Of a DNA stretch of 47,185 bases, positions 40,266-47,185 are shown in pieces. Every line of letters begins with the position of its first letter. Position 1 is the stretch's first letter. The stretch lies in NCBI GenBank assembly GCA_040904025.1, contig JBBDUG010000008.1, forward strand, positions 1-47,185, given 5' to 3'. The notes under the pieces are model-generated. The model made no database searches. It was not told the origin of the DNA and saw only the letters and a list, made by a program, of their open reading frames with translations. This DNA is from JBBDUG01 sp040904025. GTDB taxonomy: Bacteria > Patescibacteriota > Minisyncoccia > Phycocordibacterales > SW-6-46-9. A program made the translations under genes and the position numbers.

Positions 40266-40700
40266 TTAGATCATTCCGACATCACCAAGTCTTTCTGCCA
40301 ACATGTCAGCTTGCGATTCAATACGCTCCTTGCACTCTTCCCAGCTTTCGGTATTCCAGACTTCAACCCTATTCCCCACTCCGGCAAGAATCACTTTGTC
40401 CTCCAAAGAGGCAAACTCTTTGAGGACATCCGGAATGAGGATACGTCCCGAGGAATCAACGTTTGCTTCCACTGCTCCGGAGAGCATGAAGCGGTTGAGG
40501 TTACGGGAATCGGATTGACCGAAACTCAGCTGCGTTAATTTTTCAGAGATCTGTTCCCAGCGGGAAAGTGAGTAGAGAAACAAACAATTATCGAGTCCGC
40601 GTGTAAGGACAACTGTCTTTCCGAGTTCCCTGCGAAACTTCGCCGGAAGCGAAATCCTTTTCTTATCATCCAGTGTATGTGTGTATTCTCCTATGAGCAT
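40266..40700 (-). CDS. mraZ: Transcriptional regulator MraZ
   Basis: 144 residues from ATG 40700 (MLIGEYTHTLDDKKRISLPAKFRRE); an upstream in-frame start would add 11 atypical residues. It has two AbrB-like SpoVT halves: GEY...D.K.R.S.P.KFR in the first and VDSSGRILIPDVL in the second. It forms rings that bind repeated TGG-type boxes upstream of its own operon. Five such boxes are present at 40795-40840. Confidence 0.95.
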   Translation of the reverse strand: MLIGEYTHTLDDKKRISLPAKFRRELGKTVVLTRGLDNCLFLYSLSRWEQISEKLTQLSFGQSDSRNLNRFMLSGAVEANVDSSGRILIPDVLKEFASLEDKVILAGVGNRVEVWNTESWEECKERIESQADMLAERLGDVGMI

Positions 40701-40794
40701 ATTCACGAGTCTACGGATGAACACGAACGACACGAAGCTGAGCGTTGATTATTGTGTCATTCGCTAACATCCGTGTACTCGTTTCGTGCTCTAT

Positions 40795-40840
40795 CCCACT
40801 TTATCCCACTTAGTTACCATTCTATACCACTGAGCACCAC
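40795..40840 (-). promoter_or_regulatory. MraZ operator: five phased TGG boxes
   Basis: On the minus strand GTGGT, GTGGT, ATGGT, GTGGG, GTGGG at spacings 10, 10, 11 and 10 bases, about 100 bases upstream of mraZ. Direct repeats of TGGGN-type boxes at 10-base intervals are the known MraZ binding pattern. Confidence 0.8.
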
Positions 40841-41000
40841 TTGGCGAATCAGTTATCCACACCACATTGACACTCAATATGTAAGAGATAGAGACAAGTA
40901 TTAAACAAAAAAATCTCCTCAGAGTATGTACTCTTCAAGTACCCTGCCGACAGGTGAGATCCTTCTCATCTTTTCGAAACGATGTCTTGAAATAAAAAAA

Positions 41001-41024
41001 CACATCGGAACATTTTCCGATGTG
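41001..41024 (-). terminator. Terminator of the repeat adhesin
   Basis: CACATCGGA (41001-41009) with TCCGATGTG (41016-41024); on the minus strand followed by TTTTTTTATTTC. The gap 40841-41055 otherwise shows no gene. Confidence 0.8.
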
Positions 41025-41055
41025 AATTTTCATCAAGAAGAGTCTATAGGACAAT

Positions 41056-43311
41056 TTAGATATCATCTTGTCTTTTACGCTCAATATGTCCTTTATACCA
41101 CTCACGTATAAGCCACGCGAGTATAAGTAGGAGTATTAAAATGAAGAGTCCTGTGGATCCAAGGAAGTTAAACATGCTATCGAGCCCCGTGTAGAAGGCA
41201 GCGGCTACATTTTGTAGCGGTGTACGTATTTGTTCATCGAGTATGATAACCTTACCTTTTTGGTCATCCGGCTCTTTTGTCGTCGTCGGCGTAGTTGTCG
41301 CCGGTGTATGTATCTCTTCTGCGGGCCTATTTCCAACGCCAACCTTCCAAATGTCGGCATCTGCACCGCCAACCTGTGGCTGTGCACCTAACTGAAAGAG
41401 ATGCCTATATGCATTTATCTCCTGCTGATTCGCCCCTGAAAGTGGGAACGGACGATTACAGAATATCTCATTTATCTGCTTTTTCGTTGTTATGTATACG
41501 TACCCAGTTGGCTGGTTATCACCATAGCCCCATGGGTTAAGGATCTGTTCTGAATAACGCATCTGAAATACATTAACAGCCTGGAGTGTCGGTTCATCAA
41601 ACACACCAGTAACTTCGAGGGAGAATCCCTCAAACACGTTAAGGAACACCTGCAATTTCATGACCTCTATCCAGTCATTATGAAAATCAATTCGCAGATA
41701 ATCATTTAAATATGTACATGTAGTTGCACCAAGCACCTCTGGCTCAGGTGCATCGGGAGAAGAACCTCCTCCACCGCCACCACTGCTTCCACCACCTCCT
41801 CCACTTCCGCCACCTCCACCTCCACCAGAGGGAGCACAGTCAACAGTTATAGTGCGGTCTGCAGTATCAGTTCCACCGTTCCCGTCATCGGCGGTATATG
41901 TGAGGATATATGATCCATCGGTACTATCTGCAAGTGCATCATTGAGATCATCATCACCACTCACATCAATCTGTACAGAATCACCGTCTGGGTCAGTGGC
42001 AGAGACACCCGCCATTGCATCGAAGGTCGATGGACATGATGTTAGTGTCTGATTTCCAATACCAGTGATAGTCGGTGCGCTATTGCTACTTCCACCTCCG
42101 CCGCCACCTCCAGAGGGGGCACAGTCAACAGTTATAGTGCGATCTGCGATATCAATCCCACCATTACCATCATCGGCGGTATAAGTGAGCGTATAGGTGC
42201 CATTGTTGCTGTTTGAGAGGGCGGTGTTGAGTACTCCATCTCCGGAAACATCAATCTGTACAGCATCACCATCTGGGTCAGTTGCAGAAACACCTGCCAT
42301 TGCATTAAAGGTTGATGGACATGATGTTAGTGTCTGATTTCCAATACCGGTGATAGTCGGTGCTGAGTTTCCACCACTTGGTCCTCCTGTACCACACGTA
42401 TCGTTATTCACAGTTATCGTACGATCAACAATATCGAATCCTCCATTTCCATCATCGGCAATGTATGTGAGAACATACGTACCTGCATTGTTGTTTGAAA
42501 GCGCGGTATTAAGTGTGTTGTCTCCTGATACATCGATTTGTACAGAATCACCGTCTGGGTCAGTGGCAGAGACACCCGCCATTGCATTAAAAGAGTCTTC
42601 ACATACTGAGATGGAGGTGTTTCCTACACCTGTGAGCGATGGTGCTGAGTTTCCACCACTTGGTCCTCCAGTACCACATGTATCGTTATTCACAGTTATT
42701 GTACGGTCAACAATATCGAATCCTCCATTTCCGTCATCAGCGGTATAAGTAAGGGTGTATGTACCAGGAGTGTTGTTTGAAAGTGCATCTGCAAGTACCC
42801 CATCTCCGGAAACATCAATCTGTACAGAGTCACCATCTGGGTCAGTTGCAGAGACACCAGACATCGGGTCAAAGGAATCATCACAAATAGTGAGTGTTGT
42901 ATTATTTACCCCTGTTATAGATGGAGCACTGTTACTACTTCCACAACTCTCGTCGTTAACTGTTATCGTACGATCAACAATATCGAATCCTCCATTTCCA
43001 TCATCGGCAATGTATGTGAGAACATACGTACCTGCATTGTTGTTTGAAAGCGCGGTATTAAGTGTGTTGTCTCCTGATACATCGATTTGTACAGAATCAC
43101 CGTCTGGGTCAGTGGCAGAGACACCCGCCATTGCATTAAAAGAGTCTTCACATACTGAGATGGAGGTGTTTCCTACACCTGTAAGCGATGGTGCTGAGTT
43201 AGATGATTGAGCGTGTGTAATCCCAGTACCAATAGTCATGAAAAAGACGAATGCCACAGCAAGCGCTGCAAGGAGGGTTTTATTTGAAATTATTTGAATC
43301 AATTTGTTCAT
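41056..43311 (-). CDS. Ig-like repeat surface protein with C-terminal membrane anchor
   Basis: 751 residues from ATG 43311 (MNKLIQII). Signal peptide at 1-34 (AALAVAFVFFMTIGTGITHAQ). Five tandem repeats of about 85-95 residues start NSAP(S/T)(I/L)TG and contain SATDPDGDSVQIDVSGD, GTYVLTYIADDGNGG and DRTITV; they resemble DUF5011/HYR or cadherin-like Ig domains with Ca-binding DPDGD. Gly/Ser-rich linkers follow. A C-terminal domain at about 535-640 (TTCTYLNDYLRID, MKLQVFLNVFEGFSLEVTGVFDEPTLQAVNVFQ) resembles a peptidoglycan-binding domain. It ends with a membrane span (LFILILLLILAWLI) and a basic tail. Probably a cell-surface adhesin. Confidence 0.88.
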   Translation of the reverse strand: MNKLIQIISNKTLLAALAVAFVFFMTIGTGITHAQSSNSAPSLTGVGNTSISVCEDSFNAMAGVSATDPDGDSVQIDVSGDNTLNTALSNNNAGTYVLTYIADDGNGGFDIVDRTITVNDESCGSSNSAPSITGVNNTTLTICDDSFDPMSGVSATDPDGDSVQIDVSGDGVLADALSNNTPGTYTLTYTADDGNGGFDIVDRTITVNNDTCGTGGPSGGNSAPSLTGVGNTSISVCEDSFNAMAGVSATDPDGDSVQIDVSGDNTLNTALSNNNAGTYVLTYIADDGNGGFDIVDRTITVNNDTCGTGGPSGGNSAPTITGIGNQTLTSCPSTFNAMAGVSATDPDGDAVQIDVSGDGVLNTALSNSNNGTYTLTYTADDGNGGIDIADRTITVDCAPSGGGGGGGSSNSAPTITGIGNQTLTSCPSTFDAMAGVSATDPDGDSVQIDVSGDDDLNDALADSTDGSYILTYTADDGNGGTDTADRTITVDCAPSGGGGGGGSGGGGGSSGGGGGGSSPDAPEPEVLGATTCTYLNDYLRIDFHNDWIEVMKLQVFLNVFEGFSLEVTGVFDEPTLQAVNVFQMRYSEQILNPWGYGDNQPTGYVYITTKKQINEIFCNRPFPLSGANQQEINAYRHLFQLGAQPQVGGADADIWKVGVGNRPAEEIHTPATTTPTTTKEPDDQKGKVIILDEQIRTPLQNVAAAFYTGLDSMFNFLGSTGLFILILLLILAWLIREWYKGHIERKRQDDI
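42413..42651 (-). repeat. 239-bp near-identical intragenic repeat, copy A
   Basis: Matches 42962-43200 at an offset of 549 bases with a single mismatch (GTGAGC/GTAAGC). It encodes most of one Ig-like repeat. Near-identity at DNA level indicates recent duplication or gene conversion. Confidence 0.9.
42962..43200 (-). repeat. 239-bp near-identical intragenic repeat, copy B
   Basis: Partner of 42413-42651; same orientation, one mismatch. Confidence 0.9.
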
Positions 43312-43538
43312 AAAAGATAAAGTGTGTTCCTCCGCCTTTCCCATGGAAGATCACAGTATATTTAACACTAGGTGTAAATAGATGCATGTCAATACCTCCG
43401 ACAATTATTCAAGCTGTTAACAGGGTCTAAAACACCATATGTCCTTTAGAAAGGTCTAGTTTGGCTTATATGTTTTTCTAAAGGTCAAAGTTCATGATTT
43501 CATCTTGTCCTTTATAATAATGTCCTTTAAAGAAAAAA

Positions 43539-43565
43539 GACGTACACGGCAAGGCCATGTACGTC
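43539..43565 (-). terminator. Terminator of the T9SS-domain gene
   Basis: GACGTACA/TGTACGTC stem; on the minus strand followed by TTTTTTCTTT. The surrounding 43345-43588 contains several GTCCTTTA-type direct repeats but no gene. Confidence 0.8.
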
Positions 43566-43588
43566 CGATCGTCGTCAATGAACATTAA

Positions 43589-44791
43589 TTACTTCAGAAG
43601 ATTCATCGTCAGTACCCGGGTTCCGAGCTCCGATTCGAATCGAATAAGGTAGACACCGCTTGAACTCTCAGGTGACATTTCGATCGTCACCTGATGAGAA
43701 CCAACGGACCGCACCTCATCAAATATCTGCATGACTTGCTGGCCAAGCATGTTGTATACAGCCAGCCGCACATGTGTTGTCTTCGGAAGTGCGAACTCGA
43801 TAGTTGTTGTTGGATTAAAGGGGTTGGGATAGTTCTGCTTGAGAACCATCTTTGATGGCATCTCCTCATCCAACTCGATATCAGTAGCGACCCCCACAAC
43901 CACCACGGTGAGCACTCCATGATTCGAAGTCTTCTCTCCATCGGATACCACCCATGTGTGTGCGAGGCTCCCCTCGAACCCAGATGGAGGAGTATAGCAG
44001 AGAATACCGTCAAACACACTCTCTCCACTATCTGTTGTCCCCGGAGAATATATGGGAATTGGATTCCCATTCACCTTCGTCACCGAACCTTGTGTAGGCT
44101 TGGTGATAAGGAGAAAGTCTTCGAGCTGTGCCAGTGGTACCGTCTGTGCGGTCACATACTGTGACTGCTTTAGGTCAACACAAATACGTTGACCGCTTTG
44201 CGTCTGGACGGTTCCATCATGAGCAATTGGAGGTAAAGTGCTTGAAACTGGCCCCACTGTGAATACTTGTATCTTTGTTCGATACGCTTCGGTTCCAACA
44301 AAAGAACCGTTTTCTCCACGTACCTGAAACCGATACTCACCGGTCTCTGCGACCACATGAGTGCGAACAACATGGTTCACACTCACCGTCTCCTCCATCA
44401 ACTTATCATCGGGATCGCCCGACATGTGGAGAAAGAACTCAAAGGTGGTGCTGTCGGGGTCACCATTCTGCCCCGTCATCGTGAAGGTAACGGTCTCGTT
44501 CTTCTCGATCGCATCTCCCGGCCATCCTGTCTTAAGGAGAAAGTCAAACCGTGCCGATGTCTTTCCAAGACTACCGTCCGGATTCACTTCGTAATCAGTG
44601 ATGGTTATCTGTCGGACCTCGAAGGTCCAACCGTCCATCTTTACTGCCACGACGAGTTCTTCGTCGTAGACAGTCTCGATCTCCTGTTTAGAGACCTCCT
44701 GTGCCATTGATTCTCTCCCGAGCACTCCTATCAAAAAAAGCGCTACGAAGGAGATAGCGGTGTACCTGGTTACCATCCTCATTGGTTTCAC
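43589..44791 (-). CDS. Secreted protein with T9SS-type C-terminal sorting domain
   Basis: 400 residues. Signal peptide (TAISFVALFLIGVLGRESMAQ). Residues 35-190 are beta-rich (FTMTGQNGDPDSTTFEFFLHMSG). Residues 195-310 form a cadherin/Ig-like domain (PPIAHDGTV...LAHTWVVSDGEKTSNHGVLTVVV). The C-terminal 80 residues are a textbook type IX secretion sorting domain: LKQNYPNPFNPTTTIEFALP, VRLAVYNMLGQQV, GSHQVTI, SGVYLIRFES. This domain is typical of Bacteroidota and Ignavibacteria. No T9SS genes are visible here, and none are expected in CPR bacteria. Suggests horizontal acquisition, or (less likely) a chimeric assembly. Confidence 0.85.
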   Translation of the reverse strand: MKPMRMVTRYTAISFVALFLIGVLGRESMAQEVSKQEIETVYDEELVVAVKMDGWTFEVRQITITDYEVNPDGSLGKTSARFDFLLKTGWPGDAIEKNETVTFTMTGQNGDPDSTTFEFFLHMSGDPDDKLMEETVSVNHVVRTHVVAETGEYRFQVRGENGSFVGTEAYRTKIQVFTVGPVSSTLPPIAHDGTVQTQSGQRICVDLKQSQYVTAQTVPLAQLEDFLLITKPTQGSVTKVNGNPIPIYSPGTTDSGESVFDGILCYTPPSGFEGSLAHTWVVSDGEKTSNHGVLTVVVVGVATDIELDEEMPSKMVLKQNYPNPFNPTTTIEFALPKTTHVRLAVYNMLGQQVMQIFDEVRSVGSHQVTIEMSPESSSGVYLIRFESELGTRVLTMNLLK

Positions 44792-44922
44792 CTCTTCTTC
44801 TTGATTTCAAGTTTCAATTCCACGTATTGTGTATCTAACTAAACACTGCCATATAAGAAAAGAGACGTCAATAACCTCTTTGGTCTACATATATAAACGA
44901 GAAAGTTTACACTCTCTTTCAA

Positions 44923-46377
44923 TTACTCTCCTTTAGGCTTCATGAGTGGGAAGAGTTGTGTCTCCCGAATAGGGAGATCCACTAAATATGAAAATAATCT
45001 CTCTCCAAAGCCAAAGCCAAATGTTGGAGGTATACCATGCTCCATTGCCTCAACATAGTCCCAATCAGGCATCATTGCCTCTGTGTCTCCTGCCTCTAGA
45101 AGCTCCTTCTGCTTATTAAAGCGTTCTCGTTGGTCTTCTGGGTCATTGAGTTCTCCATGTGCACGCCCAATCTCACTCCCCGCCAATATGACCTGGAATG
45201 TGTATGTAAGCTCTGGATTATCCTCCCTCTCCTTTGAGAGTGGTGCAACAAGCTTTGGGTGATTTACAAGCAACGCGGGACCACTCACTTCCTTCCGACA
45301 ATACTTCCAGAGCGTATCAGTCATACGCTCCCTATTCTCTCCTTCATATTCAACACCTAATTCTTCAAGCCTCTGTGCAAGTTCTTCCTCAGTGGCGGTG
45401 AGGACATTAACCCCAGTCTTCTCTTCGACGGTTGAGACATAGTCAAGCTCTTCCCACTCGTCGGAAAGATCAAAGCTGTGTCCGTGTGTCTCAAATGTCG
45501 TTGTACCAAACACCTTCTCTGCAAGTCTGCGATAGAGGTCGATAACAAGATCTTTACCATCCTCGAAGTTGAGATATGCGGCATAGAACTCACAATTTGT
45601 GAATTCCTGGAGATGTTCTGGACTCGTCCCTTCATTTCTGTATACCCGCCCTATCTCAAAGGTACGCGGGAATCCAGCGGCCATGAGCCGCTTCTGCCAA
45701 AGCTCTCCAACAGATATACGAAGAAAGACATCCAGGTCAAAGTCATTGTGATATGTTTTGAAGGGAGTTGCCTCCGCTCCACCGGTGGTAAGTTCAAGTG
45801 TGGGGGTGTCTACTTCAATAAAGTCTTTCTCTTCTAGATACGTACGTACTTCTTTCCAGAATTGCGCCTTTTTCTCAAAGAGTTCCCGTACATCGGGATT
45901 AGTGAGTATATCGAGATATCGGTGACGCAACCGTGCTTCGGTATCCTGTAGACCATGGTATTTCTCAGGCAATGGCCTGAGAGTCTTTGAGAGCATACGC
46001 CAATCATCCACAAGAATGCTCTTCTCGTCACGTTGGGTTGTAAAGGCAGTTCCGTGTACTTCTATGAAGTCACCGAGATCCACCGCATTATTAAAAAGTT
46101 CATATAGATTCTCATCTATATTCTCTTCCTTAAAGAAAGCCTGAATACGCTCTGTACCATCATATATATCAGCAAAGGCAATGGCACCAAATGTGCGGAG
46201 GCTCATTATACGACCGGAGAGCCAATATTCCTCACCACTCTCTGAATCATATTCAGAGAGAAACGTTTCAACAGAAGCAGTGCGATTACTATCTGCTGGA
46301 TAGGGATCCATCCCCGCCTGTTCAATGAGAGAAAGCTTTTCTTTCCGTTCTTTTCGTATTTCTTCGAGTGAAGACAT
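44923..46377 (-). CDS. lysS: Lysine--tRNA ligase (class II)
   Basis: 484 residues. N-terminal OB-fold anticodon-binding domain (SGRIMSLRTFGAIAFADIYDGTERIQAFF). Motif 1 near FWKEVRTYLEEKDFIEVDTPTL, motif 2 RTFEIGRVYRNEGTSPEHLQEFTNCEFY, motif 3 at the end GFGFGERLFSYLVDLPIRETQLFPLMKP. Full-length for the family. Downstream of greA on the same strand; the two are probably co-transcribed unless the hairpin between them terminates. Confidence 0.97.
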   Translation of the reverse strand: MSSLEEIRKERKEKLSLIEQAGMDPYPADSNRTASVETFLSEYDSESGEEYWLSGRIMSLRTFGAIAFADIYDGTERIQAFFKEENIDENLYELFNNAVDLGDFIEVHGTAFTTQRDEKSILVDDWRMLSKTLRPLPEKYHGLQDTEARLRHRYLDILTNPDVRELFEKKAQFWKEVRTYLEEKDFIEVDTPTLELTTGGAEATPFKTYHNDFDLDVFLRISVGELWQKRLMAAGFPRTFEIGRVYRNEGTSPEHLQEFTNCEFYAAYLNFEDGKDLVIDLYRRLAEKVFGTTTFETHGHSFDLSDEWEELDYVSTVEEKTGVNVLTATEEELAQRLEELGVEYEGENRERMTDTLWKYCRKEVSGPALLVNHPKLVAPLSKEREDNPELTYTFQVILAGSEIGRAHGELNDPEDQRERFNKQKELLEAGDTEAMMPDWDYVEAMEHGIPPTFGFGFGERLFSYLVDLPIRETQLFPLMKPKGE

Positions 46378-46400
46378 CTGTTTTAGTATAACGAAAAAAA

Positions 46401-46420
46401 TCCCTTCCGTACACGAGGGA
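46401..46420 (-). terminator. Hairpin after greA
   Basis: Imperfect TCCCT/AGGGA stem, followed by a run of seven T on the minus strand; lies between greA and lysS. Confidence 0.6.
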
Positions 46421-46435
46421 AGAGATTTCTACTTC

Positions 46436-46900
46436 TTACTCCACCTTATCAATTGTATAGGTCACCTCACCTCCGGGAGTTGAAAGCGTCACCTTATCCC
46501 CTTTTTTGTTTCCCAAAAGGGCTGATCCTAGTGGAGATGTATATGAGATCTTTCCTGCTGCCATATCAGACTCTTCTGAGCCAGCAATGGTGTATTTAAT
46601 CTTTTTCTTGCTGCGATTACGTCGCACTGTTACCTCGGAACCGATCTCGATAGTATCTGTCTTCTTATGAGAAACAATCGTTGCATACTTGAGCTTTGTC
46701 TCAAGTTCACGAATACGTGCTTCAGTCTCAGCCTGATTTTGTCGTGCTTCATGATATTCAGCATTCTCAGAGAGATCTCCGAGTGATTTTGCATATTCTA
46801 AATTCTCCGCAATCTCTTTGCGGCGTGTATTCCTGAGATATTCAAGCTCCTCGCTCAACTCCTTGTGTTTTTCTTTTGTTAAATAGTATTCTTGGTCCAT
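46436..46900 (-). CDS. greA: Transcription elongation factor GreA
   Basis: 154 residues. N-terminal coiled coil (YYLTKEKHKELSEELEYLRNTRRKEIAENLEYAKSLGDLSENAEYHEARQNQAETEARI) with the acidic DLSENAEYHE tip, then the FKBP-like C-terminal domain (SPLGSALLGNKKGDKVTLSTPGG). Rescues backtracked RNA polymerase by stimulating transcript cleavage. Length is normal for the family. Confidence 0.96.
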   Translation of the reverse strand: MDQEYYLTKEKHKELSEELEYLRNTRRKEIAENLEYAKSLGDLSENAEYHEARQNQAETEARIRELETKLKYATIVSHKKTDTIEIGSEVTVRRNRSKKKIKYTIAGSEESDMAAGKISYTSPLGSALLGNKKGDKVTLSTPGGEVTYTIDKVE

Positions 46901-46946
46901 ATCCTATATATAGTGAGGGTGCATTATACAGAAAATGCTGTTTTTT

Positions 46947-47185
46947 TCAATTTTCTTCCTGATTTCTCCCCGAAAGCCCCAAATACTCGGGTGTATTAAC
47001 ACGCATCCAATCAAACACCTGCCGCATCACAGCGGTTGCCCCCACCAAATTACTCCTATCCCCCCGCTCCATAACAACAGTGAAGACATATTGGGGATCG
47101 TCATATGGAAAATATCCGGTAACCCATGAGTGTACTTTCTCTCGCTCATTCCCCACCTCTGCTGTTCCAGTCTTTGCCGCAATAT
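46947..47185 (-). CDS. Penicillin-binding protein, C-terminal end (partial)
   Basis: C-terminal 79 residues of a transpeptidase, cut by the window end. It begins IAAKTGTAEVGNERE, containing the KTGT motif, followed by WVTGYFPYDDPQYVFTVVMERG. The end after KTG is longer and differs from ftsI in this window, so it is a second PBP, probably of the PBP2/MrdA or FtsI class. The reading frame is open to the window edge. Confidence 0.88.
   Translation of the reverse strand, partial: IAAKTGTAEVGNEREKVHSWVTGYFPYDDPQYVFTVVMERGDRSNLVGATAVMRQVFDWMRVNTPEYLGLSGRNQEEN

Noticed and set aside
1..47185. CRISPR arrays, rRNA genes, or recoded stop codons
   Set aside because: No regularly spaced direct repeats or rRNA signatures were seen, and TGA terminates several clear genes (for example VP1 and VP3).

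Overview
The window looks like a chromosomal segment of a Candidate Phyla Radiation bacterium (Patescibacteria, probably Parcubacteria/Paceibacteria). This is inferred from protein style, short intergenic gaps, a compact mraZ-rsmH-ftsL-ftsI cluster, Ser/Thr-rich secreted proteins and Avd-type diversity-generating retroelements (DGRs); no database search was possible. TGA is used as a normal stop codon.

Layout. Positions 1-4135 are core: threonyl-tRNA synthetase, a coiled-coil protein of unknown function, a small membrane protein and tRNA-Glu(CTC). Positions 4136 to about 34045 form an accessory island. It begins exactly at the 3' end of tRNA-Glu and ends at a degenerate direct repeat of that tRNA end (12 bases exact, 21 of 24 overall), just before core genes resume. 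From left to right the island holds: a large serine recombinase between 130-bp inverted repeats; a 9.4-kb cassette with two DGRs between perfect 169-bp inverted repeats; an HTH/methyltransferase/helicase/GIY-YIG defence module with a second serine recombinase; a third DGR; phage-like terminase-small-subunit and ParB-methyltransferase genes; a LexA-led CBASS-like operon (HNH-SAVED effector, CD-NTase, E2-like protein, membrane protein); and an orphan protein that resembles a DGR target. Positions 34076-47185 are core again: a Zur-like regulator with two operators, a ZIP transporter and YibE/F; the mraZ/rsmH/ftsL/ftsI division cluster; a repeat adhesin; a secreted protein with a T9SS-like C-terminus; lysS; greA; and the end of another penicillin-binding protein.

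The central observation is three separate, intact-looking DGRs within about 20 kb. For each one the template repeat (TR) and variable repeat (VR) can be aligned base by base. DGR1 has 17 substitutions, all at template adenines (coding orientation). DGR2 has 11, of which 10 are at adenines. DGR3 has 15, all at adenines. The reverse transcriptases carry YADD, YMDD and YTDD respectively, and all have the GNLTSQ motif. DGR2 has the usual collinear order VP-avd-TR-RT. DGR1 and DGR3 carry avd on the opposite strand, head to head with the RT gene; in DGR3 the two start codons are 3 bp apart. Two long C/G homopolymers, one in the avd1 leader and one inside the DGR2 target gene, suggest phase variation on top of hypermutation. 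The DGR2 target is an 1133-residue protein with a cytoplasmic HTH, one membrane span, a long stalk and an FGE-type C-type-lectin tip, and the variable residues lie at the tip.

How the parts fit together: the island combines tools for integration and inversion (two serine recombinases, nested inverted repeats), tools for varying surface and intracellular proteins (three DGRs), and anti-phage systems (a restriction-like module, and CBASS placed behind a self-cleaving LexA-type repressor). Functions of VP1, VP3 and several small genes are unknown.
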